NCBI GenBank assembly: GCA_963816775.1
Contig: CAWFLX010000031.1
Location: 62,001-126,000 of the forward strand
Length of the DNA stretch: 64,000 nt
Direction: 5' to 3'
Source: JAFAXD01 sp963816775
GTDB lineage: Bacteria; Pseudomonadota; Alphaproteobacteria; Rhizobiales; Xanthobacteraceae
Shown: one piece after another, positions 1 to 8,100 of the stretch
Layout of the letters: each line of letters opens with the position of its first letter
How positions within the stretch are numbered: the stretch's first letter is position 1
Translations under genes and position numbers: made by a program
Notes under the pieces: model-generated
The model's database searches: none
Seen by the model: only the letters and a program-made list of their open reading frames with translations
What the model was told of the DNA's origin: nothing

Positions 1-1125
1 GCGTTCTACGCGACCTTGGGCATCGCCACCGGGTTTGGCATGCCGTTCTTCCCCTTGTGGCTCGAGTACAAGGGCCTCGACGCGGCCGCGATCGGGATCG
101 TGCTGGCCGCTCCGATGGTGGTGCGTATTTTTTGCGTGCCGCTTGCGACGCGCTTCGCCGATCGTTTCAACGCGTTGCGCGCTGCGATTCTGATCAGTTC
201 GATCGGCAGCGCGCTCGGTAATGCGCTGATCGGTTTCGGCTCCGGCTTCATCAGCATCCTCTGCTTCATGGTGCTGGCCGCGCTGTTTTTCACGCCCGGA
301 TTTCCGCTCACCGACGCCTACGCGCTGCGCGGCCTGGCGGAGCGCAAGCGCGCTTACGGTCCGGTGCGGTTGTGGTCGTCAGCGGCCTATATCGCCGCCA
401 ATATCGGCGGCGGTTTCCTGATCGGCATGATCGCCCGCGCCAATATCATCTGGCTGATCGTTTCGGCGTTCGTGCTAGGCACGATCTGCGCCCTCATGCT
501 GCTTCCACTGCAGCCCCACCCCACGCACAAAGGCGGTCCGGCGCCATCCGCCAAAATTCTTTGGCGCTCGTCGGTGTTCGTGGCCGTGCTGATCGCGTGC
601 AGCCTCGTGCAGGCGAGCCACGCGCTCTATTACGGCTTTTCAACCATCGACTGGACCACCAAAGGGCTGAGCGACACGGCCATCGGCTCGCTGTGGGCGC
701 TTGGGGTGATAGCCGAAATTCTGCTGTTTGCGGCGTCCGGTTTTTTGAGCGAACTGATCAGCCCCTTAGCGTTCGTGGTGATCGGGGCCGGCGGCGCAAC
801 GGTGCGCTGGGGCGTCATGGCGTTCGACCCGCCGCTGATCCTCCTGCCGGCGCTGCAGTGCCTGCACGCGCTGTCGTTTACGTCGACCCATCTCGGCGCC
901 ATGCAGTTCTTGGCGCGCGTGGTTCCGACCGGTCTCGGGGCGACCGCGCAAGGTGACTTTGTGGCCGCGCAAGGCGTCGTCTTCAGTTTCGCGATGGCGT
1001 TTTCCGGCAGTCTGTTTCACGCCTACGGCGATCGCGCCTACGCCGCTATGGCGCTCGTGGCGGCCATCGGGTTCGCGGTCGCGGTCGCGGCGTATTGGAT
1101 CGGCCGCGCGCGGCCGGGCCTGTAG
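1..1125 (+). CDS. MFS transporter, PPP/HcaT-like (5' truncated by window edge)
   Basis: The reading frame is open from the first base, so the gene starts upstream and about 375 residues are visible. The protein is almost entirely hydrophobic, with regularly spaced membrane helices in the manner of a 12-helix major facilitator permease. An early FPLWLEYKG stretch and a mid-protein LYYGFSTIDW stretch resemble the 3-phenylpropionate/nucleoside:H+ symporter branch (HcaT-like). It should act in the inner membrane as a proton-linked importer or exporter. The substrate cannot be read from sequence. It converges on the epimerase gene, with only 8 bases between the two stops. Family call is good; substrate unknown. 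Confidence 0.85.
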   Translation, partial: AFYATLGIATGFGMPFFPLWLEYKGLDAAAIGIVLAAPMVVRIFCVPLATRFADRFNALRAAILISSIGSALGNALIGFGSGFISILCFMVLAALFFTPGFPLTDAYALRGLAERKRAYGPVRLWSSAAYIAANIGGGFLIGMIARANIIWLIVSAFVLGTICALMLLPLQPHPTHKGGPAPSAKILWRSSVFVAVLIACSLVQASHALYYGFSTIDWTTKGLSDTAIGSLWALGVIAEILLFAASGFLSELISPLAFVVIGAGGATVRWGVMAFDPPLILLPALQCLHALSFTSTHLGAMQFLARVVPTGLGATAQGDFVAAQGVVFSFAMAFSGSLFHAYGDRAYAAMALVAAIGFAVAVAAYWIGRARPGL

Positions 1126-1133
1126 CGCGGCCT

Positions 1134-2156
1134 TCACCCCCACAAGGCCGGGTCGGGCGGGAAGAGCGTGCTTCCTTCGTAGCGCAGCCCGTCGGGCCGG
1201 TCCGCGGCGAGCAGGAGCGGGCCATCGAGATCGACGACGCGGGCGCGTTGCGCGACGAGCGTCGCGGGCGCGATCGCAAGCGATGTCGAGACCATGCAGC
1301 CCACCATGATCGTAAACCCCAGCCGGGTGGCCTCCTCGGCCAGGGCTAAGGCCTCGGTCAGCCCTCCGGCCTTGTCGAGCTTGATATTGACTGCCTCGTA
1401 TTTGCCTTTGAGCCGGGCCAGGGTAGCCCGGTCATGCACGCTCTCGTCCGCGCACACGGGGATCGGATGGACCACCTCAGCGAGCGCCGCGTCATCCGTA
1501 GCCGGCAGCGGCTGCTCCACCAGGGTGACGCCCGCATCCGCGCAAGCCGCGAGATTCTCTGCCAAATTTTCGCGGGACCAGCCCTCGTTGGCGTCCACGA
1601 TGAGCTCCGCATCGGGTGCCGCATGCCGGATTGCGCGCAGGCGGTCGGGGTCGCCGGCACCGCCCAGCTTGATTTTGAGGAGCAGCCGCGCTGCCTGCCG
1701 GGCGGCATCCGCCATGGTGTCCGGGGCGCCGAGCGAGATCGTGTAGGCAGTCCGCAGCGATCTGGGCGCCGGCAGCCCGGCCAACGCGTGCACCGGACGG
1801 CTGCTACGTTTCGCCGCAAGATCCCACAGCGCACAATCCACGCCATTGCGGGCGGCGCCGGCGGGCATGAGCTGCTGCAGGCCTGCGCGATCAAGCCCTT
1901 GGGACAGCGGCTCGCGGGCGGCGTCGATCGCCGCAATAATCCCGGCGGCGGTCTCACCATACCTCGGGTAGGGGACGCACTCGCCCCGGCCGCGATGCTG
2001 GCCGTCGGACAGTTCCACCACCACCACCTCGGCTGCCCGCTTGGACCCGCGGCTGATGGTGAAGGTGCCTGCGATCGGCCAAGTCTCGATCAACGCGCTG
2101 ACCGTGATAAAAGGCGGTCTGTTCACGATTCTGGAGCCATCTGAAAAACTCGACAT
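1134..2156 (-). CDS. Dipeptide epimerase of the enolase superfamily (DgcA-like)
   Basis: An enolase/MLE-superfamily protein of about 340 residues. It has a KIKLGG motif (first catalytic Lys pair) near residue 165, then DANEGW, EQPLP and ADES as the three metal-ligand stations, and IKLDKAGG with the second catalytic Lys near 263. That layout matches L-Ala-D/L-Glu epimerases and the N-acetyl-D-Glu racemase DgcA, which interconvert stereoisomers of peptidoglycan-derived or amino acid substrates in the cytoplasm. I place the start at ATG 2156; an in-frame GTG at 2165 is also possible. It is transcribed divergently from the lipid ABC operon. No DgcN partner is visible, so the exact substrate is open. 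Confidence 0.85.
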   Translation of the reverse strand: MSSFSDGSRIVNRPPFITVSALIETWPIAGTFTISRGSKRAAEVVVVELSDGQHRGRGECVPYPRYGETAAGIIAAIDAAREPLSQGLDRAGLQQLMPAGAARNGVDCALWDLAAKRSSRPVHALAGLPAPRSLRTAYTISLGAPDTMADAARQAARLLLKIKLGGAGDPDRLRAIRHAAPDAELIVDANEGWSRENLAENLAACADAGVTLVEQPLPATDDAALAEVVHPIPVCADESVHDRATLARLKGKYEAVNIKLDKAGGLTEALALAEEATRLGFTIMVGCMVSTSLAIAPATLVAQRARVVDLDGPLLLAADRPDGLRYEGSTLFPPDPALWG

Positions 2157-2255
2157 GCCCGGCACTTATGGTCAGTATGGCGGTATGGGATGGCGGTCCT
2201 CAAGGGCGCCCAGGCGACGCGCGCCCGAGGACCACGTGGGCCCTGCAGCACCTCC

Positions 2256-3401
2256 ATGAGCGTGGCTTTGACCGGCGAACCCTTGCTTCGAAGCCTGGCC
2301 CAGGGCGACTGCCTGCGCCTTGCGGCGGTGGGCTCGTGGACAGCGCAGCACGCCGGAGACCTGGAACTGCTTGTCGACGGCGCCGTGGCGCAAGGCAAAT
2401 CGGTTAATCGCGTCGATCTCGACATGGCAGGTGTCGAGAATATCGACACGTTCGGCGCTTGGCTTTTGGAGCGACTGCTGCGCGGCTTCGCCGAGGCCGA
2501 TCGCAGGATCACGATCGTCGGCTTGCCCGAACGCTTTCGGGGTTTGATCAAAGAAGCCCATCGATCGAACCGCGCGCAGCCCGAGGCGCCCCGCGAGGAC
2601 GTGCTGGCCTCTGCATTCGCGCTGGTATTGCGCGCGTTCAGCCTGATGACGCGCGACGTCCTGCTCAATGTCGAAATGTTCGGCGCGCTGGTACTCGCGA
2701 CCCTGCGCGTCCTGATCCGCCCCGGCAGCTTTCGCCTCACTTCCATGGTGCATCACCTCGACCGCGTGTGCTGGCGCGCGGTTCCGATCATCCTGCTGAT
2801 CACGGTTTTGATCGGAGCCATCATCGCGCAACAAGGGATCTTCCACTTCCGCCGATTCGGCGCCGAAGTCTATGTGGTCGACATGCTCGGCATCCTGGTG
2901 ATGCGCGAGATCGGCGTGCTGATCGTGGCGATCATGATCGCGGGCCGCTCCGGATCGTCGTACACGGCCGAACTTGGCTCCATGAAAATGCGCGAGGAGG
3001 TCGACGCACTGCAGACGATGGGGCTCGACCCGATCGAGGTTCTCATCCTGCCGCGCATCGTCGCGCTGGTGATCGCGCTGCCGATCCTGGCATTCCTGGG
3101 ATCGATGGCGGCGCTCTATGGCGGCGGCATGGTCTGCTGGCTCTACGCCGGCATGAGCCCGGACATATTCATGGCGCGGCTGCGCGAAACCATCTCGATC
3201 AACCATTTCGAGGTCGGGATGAGCAAAGCGCCGTTCATGGCGCTGGTGATCGGCATTGTGGCGTGCGTCGAAGGCCTGCAGGTCAAAGGCAGCGCTGAAT
3301 CGCTCGGCCTGCAGACGACCGCATCCGTGGTCAAAGCGATCTTTCTGGTGATCGTGCTCGACGGCGTGTTCGCAATTTTCTTTGCGGCGATCGGGAAGTA
3401 G
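2256..3401 (+). CDS. mlaE: MlaE-type lipid ABC transporter permease with fused STAS-like domain
   Basis: The last ~260 residues are a classic MlaE permease: several membrane helices, the family signature around FHFRRFGAE, ELGSMKMREEVDAL and QTMGLDP, and a helical C-terminus. The first ~120 residues form a soluble alpha/beta domain (LRLAAVGSW, then RVDLDMAGVENIDTFGA) resembling the STAS protein MlaB, so MlaB appears fused to MlaE. The product would form the inner-membrane core that moves phospholipid between the membranes. ATG 2256 starts just before the STAS-like fold; an ATG at 2190 would add a low-complexity basic tail. It is the first gene of mlaE-mlaF-mlaD. Confidence 0.92.
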   Translation: MSVALTGEPLLRSLAQGDCLRLAAVGSWTAQHAGDLELLVDGAVAQGKSVNRVDLDMAGVENIDTFGAWLLERLLRGFAEADRRITIVGLPERFRGLIKEAHRSNRAQPEAPREDVLASAFALVLRAFSLMTRDVLLNVEMFGALVLATLRVLIRPGSFRLTSMVHHLDRVCWRAVPIILLITVLIGAIIAQQGIFHFRRFGAEVYVVDMLGILVMREIGVLIVAIMIAGRSGSSYTAELGSMKMREEVDALQTMGLDPIEVLILPRIVALVIALPILAFLGSMAALYGGGMVCWLYAGMSPDIFMARLRETISINHFEVGMSKAPFMALVIGIVACVEGLQVKGSAESLGLQTTASVVKAIFLVIVLDGVFAIFFAAIGK

Positions 3402-3404
3402 CGA

Positions 3405-4196
3405 ATGCTCGCACCAATCAACAGCAACGACCCGGTGATCAGCGTGCGCGACGTCGTGGTCGTGCTCAACAATCAGGCCGTCCTCGATCACGTGTCGCTC
3501 GACGTGGTGCGCGGCGAAGTGCTTGGCTTCGTCGGAGCCTCCGGCACCGGCAAGACGGTGCTGATGCGCACCATCCTGGGGCTGCTCCCCAAACGCGGGG
3601 GGACGATCAAGGTCCTCGGCGTCGACCTTGGCAAGGCTGGCGAGGAACAGCGCCGCGCGATCGAGCGTCGCTGGGGAGTCCTGTTCCAGCAAGGCGCGCT
3701 GTTTTCCTCACTGACGGTGATCCAAAACGTTCAGTTTCCCATGCGCGAGTATCTCAAGCTCTCCGACCGGCTGATGGACGAGATTGCGATCACCAAGCTG
3801 GAGATGGTCGGACTGAAGCCTGACGTGCGCGACAAATATCCGGCCGAGCTGTCGGGCGGCATGATCAAGCGCGTGGCGCTGGCTCGCGCGTTGGCGCTCG
3901 ATCCGGAGGTGGTGTTTCTCGACGAGCCGACGTCAGGGCTTGATCCGATCGGCGCCGGGGATTTCGACGAGCTGATCCGCACCCTGCAACAGACCTTGGG
4001 CTTGACCGTGTACATGGTGACGCACGACCTCGACAGCTTGAACGAGATTTGCGATCGCATTGCGGTGCTGTCGGGAGGCAAGGTGATCGTGACCGGGACG
4101 ATGGCCACGATGCTAGAATGCGAGCATCCGTGGGTGAAGGAGTACTTCCGCGGCAAGCGCGCCCGCGCGATCGGCGTTGCCCAAGCGCATGCGTGA
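3405..4196 (+). CDS. mlaF: MlaF-type ABC transporter ATP-binding protein
   Basis: A single ABC ATPase domain of 263 residues: Walker A GASGTGKT (about 44-51), a Q-loop near FQQGALFSSLTV, signature LSGGM, Walker B VVFLDEPTSGLDP and switch His in VTHDL. The FSSLTV sequence after the Q-loop is typical of the MlaF/Ttg2A branch. It powers lipid movement through the neighbouring permease at the cytoplasmic face. It starts 3 bases after the permease stop with a GGGAAG ribosome site, and its TGA is followed within 15 bases by the MlaD start, so the three genes are almost certainly co-translated. Confidence 0.95.
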   Translation: MLAPINSNDPVISVRDVVVVLNNQAVLDHVSLDVVRGEVLGFVGASGTGKTVLMRTILGLLPKRGGTIKVLGVDLGKAGEEQRRAIERRWGVLFQQGALFSSLTVIQNVQFPMREYLKLSDRLMDEIAITKLEMVGLKPDVRDKYPAELSGGMIKRVALARALALDPEVVFLDEPTSGLDPIGAGDFDELIRTLQQTLGLTVYMVTHDLDSLNEICDRIAVLSGGKVIVTGTMATMLECEHPWVKEYFRGKRARAIGVAQAHA

Positions 4197-4211
4197 GTGA
4201 GGGCCGGATTC

Positions 4212-5096
4212 ATGGAAACAAAAGCCAACTACGTCCTGATCGGGTTTTTCACCCTGCTGGTGCTCGCGGGCGTGTTTGGGTTCGTGCACTGGTTCCGCTC
4301 CAGCACCGTGACCGCGGCCCGCGCGACCTATCACGTCGTGTTCACCGGATCGGTCGGCGGCCTGCAAAAGGGCTCGACGGTCGAATTCAACGGCGTGCGG
4401 ATTGGCGAGGTCGCCAATCTGCAGCTCGATACGCGCGATCCGAAACGGGTGATCGCGACCATTTCGGTCGACTCCAATGTCCCGATCCGCAAGGACACCT
4501 ACGTCCGCCTTGAGTTTACCGGTTTGACCGGCGTTGCCTCGGTCGCGCTCAAAGGCGGTGACCCGTTGGCGGGCCCGCTGGCGGAGGGGGCTGACGGCAT
4601 TCCAACCATGATCGCGGATCCGAGCGCTACCCAGGATCTATCCGGCGCCGCGCGGGAACTCATCAGCAAGCTCGACCGATTGGTGAGTGATGAGTCCGCC
4701 CTGCACCGCTCGCTCGACAACATCGAGGCATTCACGGTCTCGCTCAGGAACAATTCCGACCGGTTCGATCGCATCATGTCCGGCCTAGAAGGCATGACCG
4801 GCTCCGCCGACAAGCCGGGCGAATTGGTCGAGGCGGTGAAGTCGATTCGCATGGCGGCCGACAACCTCGATAAACGGATCGACGAAATGGCGCCGGGATT
4901 GACCCATTTCACCGGTGCGGGGTTGAAGAACCTCGAGGCGCTGATATCGGATGCGCGACGGGCAGTCTCGACGGCTGAAATCGTGTTTCGCAACATCGAC
5001 CAGAATCCGTCCCGCCTGTTGTTCGGGGGCGCCCCGCCGCAGACGTCGCCGGTCGTCAGGCAGCAACAACCACAACAACGCGCTGTCGTGCGGTGA
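4212..5096 (+). CDS. mlaD: MlaD-type MCE-domain substrate-binding protein
   Basis: One N-terminal membrane helix (ANYVLIGFFTLLVLAGVFGF) anchors the protein. It is followed by an MCE domain (residues ~38-115) with GSVGGLQKGSTVEFNGVRIG and FTGLTGVASVALKGG motifs, then a long helical/coiled tail. MCE proteins form hexameric periplasmic rings that receive phospholipid for the MlaFE core. I chose ATG 4212 (METKANY) over GTG 4197 because the family starts there. A periplasmic MlaC carrier and an auxiliary lipoprotein are not encoded next to it, so either they lie elsewhere or this is an MCE paralogue with a different client. A convergent terminator hairpin follows. Confidence 0.92.
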   Translation: METKANYVLIGFFTLLVLAGVFGFVHWFRSSTVTAARATYHVVFTGSVGGLQKGSTVEFNGVRIGEVANLQLDTRDPKRVIATISVDSNVPIRKDTYVRLEFTGLTGVASVALKGGDPLAGPLAEGADGIPTMIADPSATQDLSGAARELISKLDRLVSDESALHRSLDNIEAFTVSLRNNSDRFDRIMSGLEGMTGSADKPGELVEAVKSIRMAADNLDKRIDEMAPGLTHFTGAGLKNLEALISDARRAVSTAEIVFRNIDQNPSRLLFGGAPPQTSPVVRQQQPQQRAVVR

Positions 5097-5114
5097 CGGC
5101 CGGGGGCCGAATCA

Positions 5115-5148
5115 ACGCGCCGGCCTTCGGACCTGAAGACCGGCGCGT
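5115..5148. terminator. Bidirectional terminator hairpin between mlaD and the giant coiled-coil gene
   Basis: The arms acgcgccggccttc and gaagaccggcgcgt pair at 13 of 14 positions around a six-base loop. The hairpin sits between two convergent stop codons, the usual place for a shared intrinsic terminator. No strong T-tract is present. Confidence 0.65.
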
Positions 5149-5187
5149 GATTGTTCGGCTCTGAACGGTTCGCGTCGACAGACGAGC

Positions 5188-8100
5188 TTATTCGATGCGC
5201 CCGGCGGCGTGCGCCAGCATGGTGTAGACCTTGCCGGTTTCCGACGTCAGATAGGTGCGCACCACGACCTGACCGCGATCGTCGCGCGAGACCTCTTCGA
5301 GCAGTCGCTCAAACTCCGCGATATAGCGGTCAACCGTCTGCTTGAACTCGCGGTCAGCGCGATAGCGCCGTCGGATCTCGTCGAACGTCTTCTGTCCCTG
5401 CATCGTATAAAGGCGCCGGGTGAAGACGTTGCGTTCGCCGCGATTGTAGCGCTCCCACAATTCGGCGGCGGCGTCGTGATCAATCATGCGGGCGATGTCG
5501 ACCGAGAGGGAATCGAGCGACTCGATCGTATGTCTGGTCGGCCGCTCTTCCTGACGCACCTGGCGCGCGTCACCGCTGCGCGGCTGCGGTGTCTCCGGTT
5601 GGGAGGCCCGGTTGAGCAGGTCGGATAGCCAGTTGGCCTGACCTCCTTGATTGCCTGGCTGCGCCGCCGGACCGGGAGCGGGCGCTTCCGGACGGAGCTG
5701 CGGCTGGGGCTGCGGCACGATTGGGGGCGCGCTCGCGTGCTGCTCGGGCCGCGCGAGGGGTCGCGGCGGCGGTGGTGTGCGCGGGGCGCCGACACCGGGG
5801 GCGTCCGGAACCCGTCGCGCCGGTTCGTCGGGAGCCCGCCGCAGGGTCGGCTCGTCGGGTACGCGGCGTGCCGGCTGCTCTTCCTGGACCCGGCGCATGG
5901 GTTCGCGCGCCGGCTCCACCACTTCGAATTCGCGGCCGTGGCGCGCCACGATGCGGTTGAGCTCCGCCAGCGCCTCGATCTGATCGACAATGACCCGGCG
6001 CATCTGCGCAGCGGTTTCCGCCGTTTCCTGCGGCAGCTCGAGGATGCCGCGACGCAGTTCCTGACGGGTATTGTCGAGCTCGCGCTGCATCTCGGCAGCC
6101 ATTTGCCGCATGCTTTGCACGATTTCGGTGAAGCGTTCGGTCGCGCTCTGGAACATCACCTCCGAGTCGCCGATCGCCTGTTGGTAGACGCCGTGGAGCG
6201 CGTCCATTGTGCGCTGACGCTCTTGTTCGGTTGCGCTCCGCACCTGCTCGTGCTGTTCGGTGATCGCACGCGTGCCGTTGTTCATGCCTTCGGCGATGGT
6301 TCGCGCGATGTCGCGCGCGCGCCCCTCGGCCGCCAGGAACAATTCGTCGAGCAAGGTCGCAAACCGCTTCAGCCGCTGGTCGAGGTCGCCGGTCCGGCCG
6401 TCAAGCGCTGCGACGAGCGTGTCGAGGGTGGCGCGTTGGTCGGCGACGGTGGTTGCGGCCCGCCCGCTGGAACCTTCCAGTTCCGCCACCGCGCCGGAGA
6501 GTGCGCGGCCGTGGGCATCGAACTGCTGCGCGAGGTCGCCCAGGTTTCCGAGCACCTGCTGGGTCACGTCGTAGAACGAGCCGATGTGCTCGTCCATGCT
6601 GGTCGTCGTGGCGCCGGTCCGTTCCAGCAGATTGTTCATGGTGGAGACAAAGTCCGCCACCCTTACCGACAAAATCTGCTCGATCGACCCGAGGTTGCTC
6701 TGCGCGCCGCCGACCACGTCCTGCAACAGCCCGTTGGCCTCGCGCAGGCGCTCGAACAGCGCGGTCGTGTCCGAGCGCAGCATGCCGTGCGTTTCCATCA
6801 TTTCGGAAACGGCGGCCGACGCGGTCCGCTTCGATTGTTCGATCGCCTCGTTGGCCGCGTCCTGCAGGCTCTGCAGCCGATTGCTGATGGCCTCGGCCGA
6901 CCGCTCGCTGGTGTCGGTAATTTGGTCGACGATTTCCTGGCCGCGCGAGACCAGGACATCTGTAAGCGCGGCGTTCTTTGATTGAATCGTGCGCGATGCC
7001 TGGTCGGCGATGCGGGACAATTCGTTCGCGAGCTCGCTGGTCTTGCTGCCGATGGCGGCCACCAAGCCGCCGCCGCGTTCGTCCAGTACGCGGGTGAGGT
7101 TGGCCGACCCGTCGCCGACCGCCACGACGATCTCTTCGGCCTTGGTCACGAAGTTACGCGCGACCTGCGAGCTGACGCCCATCAAGGCGCGTTCTACGTC
7201 GTCGGCGTTCTGCTTGAGGGCTTGCGAGATCTCGGACGACGCAAGGGTGAGCGAGCGCTCGGCTGCCGATGCCGAGTGTTCAATGCTGCGGGCGATACCG
7301 TTCGACGCCATCCCCAGGGTGCGTTCCGCTTCGGAGGCGCTGTCGCCGATCGTCTTGGCGAGACCGTTGGACGCGAAGCTGAGCGTGCGTTCGGCCTCGG
7401 CTGCATTTTGCTTGAGCGCGTCGGCCACACTCGTCGAGACCAGCACCAGCGAGCGTTCCGCCTCCGAGGCGCTGAGCTCGATCGCCTTGCTGAACCCGGC
7501 GGATACGGCCGACATCGTCCGATCGGCGCCGGCGGCACCGTCTTCGATCGCCCGGATGATCTCGGACGACGCCGCGGTCAGCTGGCGCTCCGCTTCCGAA
7601 GCGCTCTGACCGATGGCGTTGGCCACTTCGGACGACAAGGTTGCGACGACGCGTTCGGCCTCGGCGCTGCTCTGGCTGACGGCGTTGGCCACCTGGGATG
7701 ACAGCGCCGCGACCACCCGTTCGGCCTCCTGGCTGCTGTCCCGGACCGCGCCGCTCATCGTGGCCGCCAAGTCGGTCAGCGTCTCGCGGGCTTCGGAGGC
7801 GTTCTGCGTGATCGACCTCGACACCTCGGTCGAGAGCATCGTGACCATGCGTTCCGCCTGCGAGGAGGCCGCGGTCAGCGTGCGCTCGACGTCGGAGGTG
7901 CTTTGCCGGACCGTATCGGTGACACCCGACGCCAGCGTTGCCAGCGATTGATGCGCCTGCGTTGCCCCCGAGGTAAGCGTGTCCAAGGCCGAACCGGCGA
8001 TTTCCTCCAGGTTGGCGATACTCTGCGTCAATCGGTCGGCGGTGGCTTTGCCGCGCGTTTCAATATCCCTGGTGACGGCTTCCGCACGACCCACGAGCAG

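Noticed and set aside
2172..3692. A 506-residue minus-strand open frame over mlaE
   Set aside because: It is His/Asp/Arg-rich antisense of mlaE and mlaF. The sense strand carries all family motifs.
7190..7880. CRISPR-like array
   Set aside because: The 66-bp periodic units have no conserved direct repeat at DNA level and are coding in a single long frame.
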